A stretch of 11,557 nt of DNA, taken from assembly GCA_900767505.1 (NCBI GenBank), contig CAAFZG010000029.1, positions 1-11,557 of the forward strand, in the 5' to 3' direction. Numbering within the stretch: position 1 is the first letter of the stretch; each line of letters starts with the position of its first letter. The notes beneath the pieces were generated by a model that made no database searches, had not been told where the DNA came from, and saw only the letters and a program-made list of their open reading frames with translations. This stretch comes from Methanomassiliicoccales archaeon. Its GTDB lineage: Archaea; Thermoplasmatota; Thermoplasmata; Methanomassiliicoccales; Methanomethylophilaceae. The translations under genes and the position numbers were made by a program. This document shows, in pieces, positions 5,205 to 11,557 of this stretch.

Positions 5205-6429
5205 CATATGGAAGGTACCTGGAGGAGATCACATAATGGATCTTCGAAAGGATGGATACATATTCATCCTCCAGAGAGAATTCCTCGGGTGTCAGGGATT
5301 TCTGATAGATCTTGTGATATCTTGACTCCGTCGAATTCTCGACGGTGTTGAGAACGGACCTCAGACCTTCGATGATGTTGTCGAGTGAGGTGCGGTCGAT
5401 CGATCTCAGTGTTTCGCATATTTTCACATCATCCTTCAGGAAAGTGACGACATCGTCGGAGATATCCTCCGATACCTCTCCATCAAGGGCCTTGTCGATG
5501 AACTCATCGATCTTGCGGGACTTCATATCTATGATCCTGTCAAGAAGTTCGAACTCTCCTTTGGTGAGGATCTGGTCGACGATATGAGCTTTGGAAGGTT
5601 CCTCTGCCGGAGTCTCCACGGACTCCTCTGTTGGAACAGGTTCTGTCTGTTCGGACTCAACAGGTTCTACGATCTCCTCTTCCTGAACCGATTCCTCCGG
5701 TTCGTCCTCGGGGACCGATGTGGCCTCTGCAAGAGCGGCCCTGAGCTCATCACGCTCGGACTCTATGGTAGCAACTGATTCCTGACAGTAATCGAGCTGT
5801 GCCGAAAGCTCGCTGTTCCTGGAACGAAGAACCGCGTTCTCATCCTTCAGAGCGGAAATGGCATCGACATAGGTCTCGTTCTTCTGCTCCAACTCTTTCT
5901 TTGTTGCGGATAGCTCCTGAGTCTTGGCCGCGAGCTCCTCTCTCAATTCTTCCAAACTGATCTGGAGATTGTTGCGCTCCTGCTCAAGACCGAGGATGAT
6001 CTTCAGATTCTTCTTGTTCTGATGATCGAGCTCCTCTATCATCGCCTGAGAATCGGCGGAAGGGGATTCGCGAGCTCCGTCGACTTTGATTGACTCGACG
6101 GCATCCACGATGAGCCTCTTTACATAATCGAGATCGGGCTGTTCGTATTCGGGCTCGACCTTCATGGAATTGAATGCATCCTCGTCGGCGATCTCGGCAG
6201 GAGAAAGACGGCACCTGTACTCTTCGGAATCGATTGCCTCCAGGGCGATCTCGGCCTGTCCTTCGGTATCGAGAAGAGCATCGCATCCGTTGATGTCATC
6301 ACCGAGCATCTCGATGATATCGATATACTCGTCGATGTTCTCCTGATCGATCTTCGCCATCGACGCGAAGATTAGAATCTCATTCAGTTTACGGTCCTTG
6401 ACTCTGGTTATGAGCCCTGCATCCCACAT
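5185..6429 (-). CDS. Coiled-coil protein with acidic linker, unknown function
   Basis: A 414-residue acidic, soluble protein that I do not recognise. It has a globular-looking helical N-terminus (about 1-120); a long coiled coil (about 128-236) of heptad-like E-L-x-x-K/E-x-x-E-L repeats; a low-complexity linker of Glu, Pro, Val, Ser and Thr (about 237-280); and a C-terminal helical domain (281-414) with I-V-D-Q-I-L-T-K-G-E-F-E-L-L-D-R. No signal peptide or membrane span is seen. The layout suggests a scaffold or oligomeric structural protein. The ATG at 6429 has no SD; a TATA-like box (6450-6459) about 25 nt upstream fits a leaderless start, so it is probably transcribed apart from the gene before it. 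Its 3' end overlaps the convergent HAD gene by 20 bp. Confidence 0.8.
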   Translation of the reverse strand: MWDAGLITRVKDRKLNEILIFASMAKIDQENIDEYIDIIEMLGDDINGCDALLDTEGQAEIALEAIDSEEYRCRLSPAEIADEDAFNSMKVEPEYEQPDLDYVKRLIVDAVESIKVDGARESPSADSQAMIEELDHQNKKNLKIILGLEQERNNLQISLEELREELAAKTQELSATKKELEQKNETYVDAISALKDENAVLRSRNSELSAQLDYCQESVATIESERDELRAALAEATSVPEDEPEESVQEEEIVEPVESEQTEPVPTEESVETPAEEPSKAHIVDQILTKGEFELLDRIIDMKSRKIDEFIDKALDGEVSEDISDDVVTFLKDDVKICETLRSIDRTSLDNIIEGLRSVLNTVENSTESRYHKIYQKSLTPEEFSLEDEYVSILSKIHYVISSRYLPYVRGVIS

Positions 6430-6449
6430 GACAGGTGTATCAGTATTCC

Positions 6450-6459
6450 ATATTATATC
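6450..6459 (-). promoter_or_regulatory. TATA box of the coiled-coil gene
   Basis: On the minus strand this reads GATATAATAT, about 25 nt before the ATG at 6429, with no SD between. This is the arrangement of a leaderless archaeal transcript. Confidence 0.5.
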
Positions 6460-6503
6460 TGTGCGGAAACTTCGATATAGCCACCGACCCCTATGATTGT
6501 AGC

Positions 6504-6917
6504 TTACAATGAAGCTTCCCTGAGCTTCCTCAGTTCGGACATGGTGTCCTTCATGGCCAGCTTGAATCCTTTGAGTGCCGCATGAACGATCTTCTCCTGA
6601 TCCCTGTTCTCTGAAGGGATGAGACGGAGATAGTCCGCATACAGTCTGGGAGCCATATTCCAGGAATCTATCTTGCCCATGAGATCGTCGTCGGCGCCGT
6701 TATCAAGGGAATCGATATCGTCAGCGTAAGATGCGGATGCGACCCTGCAGAAACGGCCCTCCAGCTCGAGCCAATCCGCCAGGTCCATCATTGTGACGGA
6801 CCTGTCGGGCTCCTCCAGCGCAAGCATTATGAACTTCTCCCTCTCGGCCATCTTGCGGTCCGAGGCCTTTGCCAACTGCTCGGAGAGCTCCGATCTGCTG
6901 ATCTGTGCTTTTGCCAT
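6504..6917 (-). CDS. Small acidic helical protein, unknown function, third gene after dat-ddc
   Basis: A protein of 137 residues with no family I recognise. It looks all-helical and soluble, with charged N- and C-terminal helices and an Asp-rich middle (D-D-I-D-S-L-D-N-G-A-D-D-D). ATG at 6917 is chosen because AGGTG, complementary to the archaeal 16S 3' end, ends 6 nt upstream; GTG at 6926 in the same frame would add three residues but lies within that site. The gene starts 62 nt after the ddc stop with no clear TATA box in between, so cotranscription with dat-ddc is likely. A stable hairpin (6947-6960) lies in that gap. A role in diaminopropane metabolism is only a guess from position. Confidence 0.7.
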   Translation of the reverse strand: MAKAQISRSELSEQLAKASDRKMAEREKFIMLALEEPDRSVTMMDLADWLELEGRFCRVASASYADDIDSLDNGADDDLMGKIDSWNMAPRLYADYLRLIPSENRDQEKIVHAALKGFKLAMKDTMSELRKLREASL

Positions 6918-6946
6918 ATCCGACACCTATGTTCATTATGATGTAG

Positions 6947-6960
6947 CGGACCGAAGTCCG
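6947..6960 (-). promoter_or_regulatory. UUCG-tetraloop hairpin between ddc and the next gene
   Basis: On the transcribed (minus-strand) RNA this is CGGAC-UUCG-GUCCG: a perfect five-pair stem closed by C-G around UUCG, the very stable cUUCGg tetraloop. It lies 20 nt after the ddc stop and about 30 nt before the next start. No U-tract follows, so it is more likely an mRNA processing or stability element than a terminator. Confidence 0.55.
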
Positions 6961-6979
6961 GAAATCGTTTGGATGATCT

Positions 6980-8437
6980 TCAGTTCCGGGAGCGGAGTCC
7001 CTTGCCGATGTCCTTGATCCTAATGATGATCTCATCTATCTGGGATTGTCTCAGATTCGGATTCAGAAGGGTGAACTTCAGCATCACCTGTCCGTCTTTG
7101 ACGGTCTGGCCGATGACTATGCCTTCCTTGAGAAGCTGACGTCTGATGCCCTTGTTGACATCGTCGCCTCCCTTCAATGCGAAGACGACAGACGACATCT
7201 CCGGCCTGACTGGGGCGATGAATTCGGGGTCCTTCGAGATCTGTTCATAGAAGTATGTCGCGTTTCCGACAGCAGTGTCTATGATCTTTCCGAACCCGTC
7301 CTTTCCGCGGGTCTGGAATGCCATGAAGACCTTCAGAGCGTCGAAACGGCGGGTGGTCTGCATGGATTTTCCGACAAGGTTGATGTATCCGTCCTCCTCG
7401 TCCTCCTCGCGGTTCAGATAGTCTGCGTGGAGTTCGAAGCATCTCAGAAGCTCGGCGTCCCTTACGATGATGGCGGAACAGGAGATAGGAAGCAGGAACA
7501 TCTTGTGGAAATCCACCGTGAGGGAATCGCAGAGTGCTATTCCCGCGATCCTTTCCGAATACCTGTCGCTCATGATCAATCCGGAGCCGTAGGCGGCATC
7601 GGCATGCAGATGCATCCCATACCTGTCGCACAGTTCCCTCATACCCTTGGCATCGTCGATGGAACCGAAATCGGTGGTACCGAATGTGGCGACGGCGCAG
7701 AACGGATAGAGTCCTTCGGCAACATCCTCTTCGAGCATCTTTGCGAACGCGGATACATCGATCCTGCATTCCTGGTCGACGGGGATCTTCCTTACCGCGC
7801 TGTACCCCATTCCCAGGATGTGACTGGCCTTGTCCATCGAGAAGTGGGATATCTCGGAAGTGTAGATGCGCAGTCTGTTGAACTCCGGAGGGAGTCCGTT
7901 CATCTTGACATCCCATCCGAAGCGCTTCATGCAGTACCAATCGCGTGCGGCGATAATCGCCGAGATGTTGGATTGGGATCCTCCGGATGTGAAGCATCCG
8001 TCGGAGGTCTCCTCGGGGAAGCCGTACAGCTTCACGAGTCCGCGGATCATGCTCTCCTCCAGCTCCGTTGCTGCAGGACCCTGGTCCCAGCTGTCCATGC
8101 TGTCGTTGAAACATGCGATGATCAGCTCAGAGCATATCGTCTCCGTGAGGACCGGCGAATGGAGATGGGGCATGTACTTGGTGGACCATGTGCGGAGCAG
8201 ATGGGGGAGGATCTCCTCCTTCGTCTGCTCGAGGACCTCCTCGAACCCGACTCCGGAATCTGGGAGGAATCCAAGCGAACCGATCCTCTCCCTGAGCTCA
8301 TACGGATCGATGCCGGAGAATGCGCTGTCGTCGGAGAATGAATCATACACCGCTTTCAGGGTCACGTCGATCATCTCGGAGAACCTTTCGCGTACCTCCG
8401 GGGATTCCGATAGGAGGAGGGGATCATTCGCAGACAT
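6980..8437 (-). CDS. ddc: L-2,4-diaminobutyrate decarboxylase (PLP-dependent, group II)
   Basis: A 485-residue PLP enzyme expected to decarboxylate L-2,4-diaminobutyrate to 1,3-diaminopropane in the cytoplasm. Group II decarboxylase features are present: F-T-S-G-G-S-Q-S-N (149-157) for phosphate binding, H198 for stacking on the PLP ring, D280 in H-A-D-A-A-Y-G (278-284) pairing with the pyridine nitrogen, and the Schiff-base lysine K312 in D-F-H-K. The length matches known Ddc proteins (about 490-510). Motifs alone do not separate diaminobutyrate from glutamate or tyrosine decarboxylases; the call rests on the gene just upstream, a diaminobutyrate aminotransferase, in the dat-ddc order known from Acinetobacter and Haemophilus. 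The start overlaps dat by 14 nt and has GAGAGGTGG about 6 nt upstream inside dat, so the two are translationally coupled. Confidence 0.82.
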   Translation of the reverse strand: MSANDPLLLSESPEVRERFSEMIDVTLKAVYDSFSDDSAFSGIDPYELRERIGSLGFLPDSGVGFEEVLEQTKEEILPHLLRTWSTKYMPHLHSPVLTETICSELIIACFNDSMDSWDQGPAATELEESMIRGLVKLYGFPEETSDGCFTSGGSQSNISAIIAARDWYCMKRFGWDVKMNGLPPEFNRLRIYTSEISHFSMDKASHILGMGYSAVRKIPVDQECRIDVSAFAKMLEEDVAEGLYPFCAVATFGTTDFGSIDDAKGMRELCDRYGMHLHADAAYGSGLIMSDRYSERIAGIALCDSLTVDFHKMFLLPISCSAIIVRDAELLRCFELHADYLNREEDEEDGYINLVGKSMQTTRRFDALKVFMAFQTRGKDGFGKIIDTAVGNATYFYEQISKDPEFIAPVRPEMSSVVFALKGGDDVNKGIRRQLLKEGIVIGQTVKDGQVMLKFTLLNPNLRQSQIDEIIIRIKDIGKGLRSRN

Positions 8438-9767
8438 CCTTGTCCACCTCTCTGACCGCGTTCTCGAATATCGTCATTGCGCGGTCGATGTCCTCATCGG
8501 GGATGTTGAGTGCACAGAGGCATCTCATGACGGAACCGGAGCGTCCGCCCTTCTCCATTATGAGACCGTTGTCGAAGCACCTGCGCTGCACAAGGGATGC
8601 GACATAACCTGTCGGTTCCGGGACACCCATGATGTCCAACGGGTTGCGGGGGTTGATGAACTCGACTCCGAGCATCAGACCCTTTCCGCGGACATCCCCT
8701 ATGATGGAAACCTCTTCCTTCAGTTTGTTGAGACGCTCGAGGATCATGTCCCCTTTGCGTGTGACCTCTGCGAGGAATGCGGGATCCCTTATCCTGCCGA
8801 TGACGGCAGCGCCTGCGACCATGGCGAGCTGGTTCCCTCTGAATGTGCCTGCGTGAGCCCCAGGACCCCATGTGTCGAGGGATTGATCGTAGACCACGAC
8901 GGAGAGGGGCTGTCCGCCGCCGACGGCTTTGGAGATGAGGATCACATCGGGAACGATGCCCGCATGCTCGAATGCGAAAACCTTTCCGGAACGTCCCATG
9001 CCGCATTGGATCTCGTCGCAGATCATGGGGATGTCCAGCTCCTTGGTGATCCTGCGCACGGCCCTCAGGAACTCTACGGGTGCGGGGATGACCCCGCCCT
9101 CTCCCTGGATGGCCTCCAGTATGATCGCGGCAGGCTTCTTTACACCGCATTCCGGATCCTTCAGGAAGCGTTCGAGGTATGCGATGCATGCTTTGGTCCC
9201 GGCTTCGCCGCCGATGCCCATGGGGCAGCGGTACGAGTACGGATATGGCATGAACTGGACGCCGGGCATTATGTTCCCGACGTGCTCTTTGGCAGTGATG
9301 TTGCCGGTGACGGCCATGGCGCCGTGCCCCATGCCGTGGTAGCCTCCGGAGAATGCTATGACGGTATCCCTTCCGGTGGCGGTCTTGCACAGCTTTATGG
9401 CGGCATCGGTGGCGTCGGTTCCGGACGGGGAGCAGAACTGTATCTTCGCCCTTCCGGCCAATTCGTCCGGTATTATGGATTTGAGGGCCTCGACGAACCT
9501 GTCCTTGGCAGGTGTCACGAGGTCCAGAGTATGAAGCGGGGCCCCGGACGTGATGAGGTTCATCATCGCCTGATTGACCTCGTCATCGTTATGGCCTAGC
9601 GCCATAGTGCCCGCGCCGTTGAGGAAATCGATGTAACGGTTTCCTTCGACATCTTCAACAACCGCACCCTTAGCCTTCGCGATCGCAATTGGGAATTTGC
9701 GAGGATAGCTTCTAGCAGAGGATTCATAATCGCTCTGACGACTAATGAAGTACTGGTTCGTACCCAT
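8424..9767 (-). CDS. dat: Diaminobutyrate--2-oxoglutarate aminotransferase
   Basis: A 447-residue class III PLP aminotransferase. It should make L-2,4-diaminobutyrate from aspartate 4-semialdehyde with glutamate as amino donor (EC 2.6.1.76), the substrate of the next gene. Key residues seen: S-G-T (115-117) for PLP phosphate, Y143-H-G after G-G, D251-E-I-Q in I-C-D-E-I-Q-C-G-M-G-R, catalytic lysine K280 in I-S-K-A-V-G-G-G and G-T-F-R-G-N-Q (307-313). The N-terminal S-A-R-S-Y-P-R and the D-F-L-N-G-A-G-T-M-A-L-G-H-N block are characteristic of the Dat/EctB branch. No ectA or ectC is nearby, which speaks against ectoine synthesis. The ATG at 9767 has no SD, and a TATA box centred 23 nt upstream indicates a leaderless start. 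It heads the dat-ddc operon. Confidence 0.9.
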   Translation of the reverse strand: MGTNQYFISRQSDYESSARSYPRKFPIAIAKAKGAVVEDVEGNRYIDFLNGAGTMALGHNDDEVNQAMMNLITSGAPLHTLDLVTPAKDRFVEALKSIIPDELAGRAKIQFCSPSGTDATDAAIKLCKTATGRDTVIAFSGGYHGMGHGAMAVTGNITAKEHVGNIMPGVQFMPYPYSYRCPMGIGGEAGTKACIAYLERFLKDPECGVKKPAAIILEAIQGEGGVIPAPVEFLRAVRRITKELDIPMICDEIQCGMGRSGKVFAFEHAGIVPDVILISKAVGGGQPLSVVVYDQSLDTWGPGAHAGTFRGNQLAMVAGAAVIGRIRDPAFLAEVTRKGDMILERLNKLKEEVSIIGDVRGKGLMLGVEFINPRNPLDIMGVPEPTGYVASLVQRRCFDNGLIMEKGGRSGSVMRCLCALNIPDEDIDRAMTIFENAVREVDKDVCE

Positions 9768-9771
9768 GAGG

Positions 9772-9786
9772 ATGGGATTTCCCCAT
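9772..9786. promoter_or_regulatory. Palindrome between TATA box and start of dat
   Basis: ATGGG-N5-CCCAT, a perfect 5-bp inverted repeat between the TATA box and the ATG, over the predicted transcription start. A regulator bound here would block initiation. It is short enough to be chance. Confidence 0.3.
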
Positions 9787-9795
9787 TTTATAAAA
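9786..9795 (-). promoter_or_regulatory. TATA box of the dat-ddc operon
   Basis: TTTTATAAAA, centred about 23 nt before the dat ATG with no SD between. It is a strong archaeal TATA-like match and implies leaderless transcription. The interval from here to the stop codon at 9919 shows no gene. Confidence 0.6.
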
Positions 9796-9918
9796 CCATA
9801 TGGACTTCGGTATCGCGCCCATCCGACCTTATCAGGCCATTTCTTGCTTAGAACATGATTATCATCCAGAATCCGAAGCCGGACGGCATCCGTTCATGAG
9901 CAGGTCCCCTCTGCGCAT

Positions 9919-10650
9919 TCATCTCGATCTGACGACCCTCAGACAGGGCTTCTGGAGCATTTCGCCCACTTCCCTTCTGAGCTCGTAGTCGGTGCCGTTG
10001 AACTCGAAGCCGAACCCTTCCCAAGAGGATTGGTTCGAGGGGAGTATGATCGATACCAGGTTGTGCATCATGGCGAAGACGTCGTTCAGATCCTCCTTGG
10101 AGTACATGATTTCGATCTCCTCGCGACAGAACTCCTCCATTCCGCAGGTGCACGCGCAGATGCCGTCGTCGCTGTCGTACATCATCGTCCAGACAAGGAG
10201 GATGAACGGCACTGTGTGCTCCGAATGGTACTGCTCGATGCCGTCGGTCCACAAATCTGTCTGATATACGACATTGTTCCTGTAGACCCCTACGCAGGAT
10301 GTGTTCCTGATACAGGAATCGACGACTGACAGGAAATGCTCCGCTGCCTTCAGAGGGGAGCCGCCGTGGTTGACAAGGGCTACGATGATGTGAGTGTTGT
10401 ATCTCTCGAGGACATCCTCCATCCCATCTCCGAAGTAGTTCCTCTGCGCGGCCTCCTCGACTTCGGTCCCGGGCACTTTGGAATCCGCTTTCGTAATGAG
10501 GACGAGGTCCTCCCCGTGGGCCCCCGTGATGCTGTTGCCCTCGATCTCCACGCCTGCGAGGACGATGCCCCATCTGCTGCGCAGAGTGTCCAGGATGGCC
10601 TGTGGATCCCACTTCGGATCATCGAGCAGAAGTATGGCCGCGTAAGGTCC
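9919..10650 (-). CDS. DUF4261-like domain, in-frame continuation of the upstream TPR frame after a TGA
   Basis: 243 residues open in the same frame as the TPR gene before it, separated from it only by the TGA at 10651-10653. The stretch begins G-P-Y-A-A-I-L-L-L-D-D-P-K-W-D-P-Q and continues with W-G-I, V-P-G-T-E-V-E-E-A-A-Q-R-N-Y, T-H-I-I-V-A-L-V-N and D-G-I-E-Q-Y-H-S-E-H, which resemble DUF4261-containing proteins. No ATG, GTG or TTG occurs in frame between the TGA and GTG at 10551. A start there would drop the first 33 residues, including the well-formed I-L-L-L-D-D-P strand, so an independent gene seems poorly made. Options are a pseudogene broken by one nonsense change, TGA readthrough, use of a rare start codon, or a sequencing error. 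Function of the family is unknown. Confidence 0.65.
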   Translation of the reverse strand, partial: GPYAAILLLDDPKWDPQAILDTLRSRWGIVLAGVEIEGNSITGAHGEDLVLITKADSKVPGTEVEEAAQRNYFGDGMEDVLERYNTHIIVALVNHGGSPLKAAEHFLSVVDSCIRNTSCVGVYRNNVVYQTDLWTDGIEQYHSEHTVPFILLVWTMMYDSDDGICACTCGMEEFCREEIEIMYSKEDLNDVFAMMHNLVSIILPSNQSSWEGFGFEFNGTDYELRREVGEMLQKPCLRVVRSR

Positions 10651-11557
10651 TCAGACCGAATTGCTGACCAGCTGGAGTTCCTTGTCGAATGCGACGTCGT
10701 ACTCCCTGTCGCCGCCGGCGGAGAAATGCAGCGTGACGGCGAGATCCGAGTGCACCCTGAGTCCGACCATGGTGAGTATGGCATCCCCCGCCTTCTGTAT
10801 GAGATGGGCGATGGCCTCTGTTTTCATGGATTCCGAATTCCTCAGAATGCACATCAATGCCTGCGGATCGCATTTGGAAGCGAATGCCTCGTTCATTTCG
10901 AGAGTGACCGGACAGCTGCAGAGGCCGGTCATGAAGGAACAGTACGGATTGCCGGATGTCCATCCGTTGATACCGAGCCTATCCTTCAGAGCATCGAGGG
11001 ACTCCCTGTCGCAGAAGATCCAGCCGGACATGGCCTTCCTCTCCTCTTCCGTCTTGGCCGAATCGACCAAATTCCCCAGATCGTCGGAATCGTTGAAGTC
11101 GCTGCGCATTGCGAGCATATCCTCTGTGGACATCCCCTCGGCGATGGCCTCCTCCAGACGCTTCAGGATGTGTCTGTCGGGCATGATCGCGAATGCCGTC
11201 TCCAGGGCCTTTTCGGAACCCTGATCGTCGCCGTAGTGGTGACGGAGTATCGACAGCATGTACCATATGCGGGCATCCCCGGGTGCCTCCGTCGCACCCC
11301 TTTCGAGATATTCGCGGGCGACCGCCGGCCTGCCTGTGTACAGGAGGGATTCCGCATAGCGGGAATACCATTCGCCGCATCCTCTCCCGGATGCCTCGGC
11401 ATCCTTCAGCCATTCCGCGGCGGTCCAGAAGCTCTCGTAGTCGAAGGAGAGCTTGCATCCTTTGGCCACTGACAATGCGATGAATAGATCCTGGGAAGCC
11501 TGATCCCTGGTGAAGCGTCCTTCCGATACCCCGCGGTTGATGACGGCGCCGATGTTG
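10651..11557 (-). CDS. TPR-containing protein, 5' end outside the window, stopping at TGA before the DUF4261-like domain
   Basis: 301 residues are visible and the frame stays open to the right edge, so the start is not in the window; the TTG at 11475 is merely an internal leucine codon. Near the edge N-I-G-A-V-I-N-R-G-V-S-E-G is followed by helical TPR-like pairs (W-Y-S-R-Y-A-E-S-L-L-Y-T-G-R and I-W-Y-M-L-S-I-L-R-H-H-Y-G-D with E-K-A-L-E-T-A-F). A Cys-containing mixed domain (about visible residues 170-295) ends in strands L-A-V-T-L-H-F and E-Y-D-V-A-F. The stop TGA is followed, in the same frame, by a DUF4261-like domain, so this is probably the N-terminal part of a longer two-domain protein. 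Likely cytoplasmic; role unknown, possibly protein-protein interaction through the TPRs. Confidence 0.75.
   Translation of the reverse strand, partial: NIGAVINRGVSEGRFTRDQASQDLFIALSVAKGCKLSFDYESFWTAAEWLKDAEASGRGCGEWYSRYAESLLYTGRPAVAREYLERGATEAPGDARIWYMLSILRHHYGDDQGSEKALETAFAIMPDRHILKRLEEAIAEGMSTEDMLAMRSDFNDSDDLGNLVDSAKTEEERKAMSGWIFCDRESLDALKDRLGINGWTSGNPYCSFMTGLCSCPVTLEMNEAFASKCDPQALMCILRNSESMKTEAIAHLIQKAGDAILTMVGLRVHSDLAVTLHFSAGGDREYDVAFDKELQLVSNSV

Noticed and set aside
7245..9390. Arg/His-rich minus-strand frames of 289 and 298 codons inside ddc and dat
   Set aside because: These are frame-shifted readings of the two enzymes, with translations typical of out-of-frame GC-rich codons.
7046..9599. 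Long plus-strand open frames (431 and 577 codons) opposite ddc and dat
   Set aside because: They are antisense shadows of GC-rich genes: their translations have no domain-like pattern and are full of His, Cys, Arg and Asp runs, while the minus-strand frames carry complete PLP enzyme motifs.
8424..9767. Ectoine pathway aminotransferase EctB
   Set aside because: EctB is close in sequence, but no ectA or ectC is next to it and a diaminobutyrate decarboxylase is, which fits dat-ddc better.
10651..10653. TGA read as tryptophan throughout the genome
   Set aside because: At least nine other genes in the window end naturally at TGA and all use TGG for Trp, so only a local exception at this codon can be considered.
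10336..11472. 378-codon plus-strand frame opposite the TPR gene
   Set aside because: Its composition is antisense-like and no motif is seen, whereas the minus-strand frame has TPR and DUF4261-like sequence.
11473..11475. TTG as the start of the TPR gene
   Set aside because: The frame stays open with protein-like sequence for 27 more codons to the window edge, so the gene begins outside the window.

Overview
The window looks like a chromosomal segment of a methanogenic archaeon of the Thermoplasmata/Methanomassiliicoccales type. This is an inference. The grounds are archaeal TATA-like boxes placed about 23-30 nt before start codons that lack a Shine-Dalgarno (leaderless or near-leaderless transcripts), T-rich 3' ends, GC-rich genes separated by very AT-rich spacers, an AAA_14/DUF4143 ATPase and a serine recombinase. 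In addition, none of the twelve stop codons in the gene set is TAG (10 TGA, 2 TAA), as expected where TAG is kept for pyrrolysine. No RNA gene or marker gene is present to prove the taxon.

Left part, plus strand (1-2500): a serine recombinase cut by the window edge; a small GPR1/FUN34/YaaH-family membrane protein with its own promoter, a 5'-UTR hairpin and an AGGAGG site; then a leaderless two-gene unit in which a 32-residue single-span membrane peptide overlaps by ATGA the start of a short-chain dehydrogenase/reductase.

Middle (2500-4530): an AAA_14/DUF4143 ATPase on the minus strand, bracketed almost to the base by two direct copies of a palindromic element. One copy sits 4 nt after the stop codon. 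The other covers the gene's promoter and ends at the start codon. Upstream lies a very AT-rich stretch of about 680 bp without an intact gene. It holds two 37-bp direct repeats 80 bp apart, perfect palindromes, and a GC-richer island with a promoter, an SD site and an ATG that opens only eight codons. Together this looks like an accessory or mobile locus.

Right part (4530-11557): a HAD phosphatase on the plus strand overlaps tail to tail with a coiled-coil protein gene on the minus strand. Further right, all genes read leftwards. A dat-ddc operon has 2,4-diaminobutyrate aminotransferase overlapping 2,4-diaminobutyrate decarboxylase by 14 nt. It should turn aspartate semialdehyde into 1,3-diaminopropane, and it is followed by a UUCG-tetraloop hairpin and a 140-residue protein of unknown function. 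Beyond the dat promoter is a TPR-containing frame that enters from the right edge. A single TGA separates it, in the same frame, from a DUF4261-like domain that has no plausible start codon of its own. This is either a gene broken by one nonsense change or a readthrough candidate.
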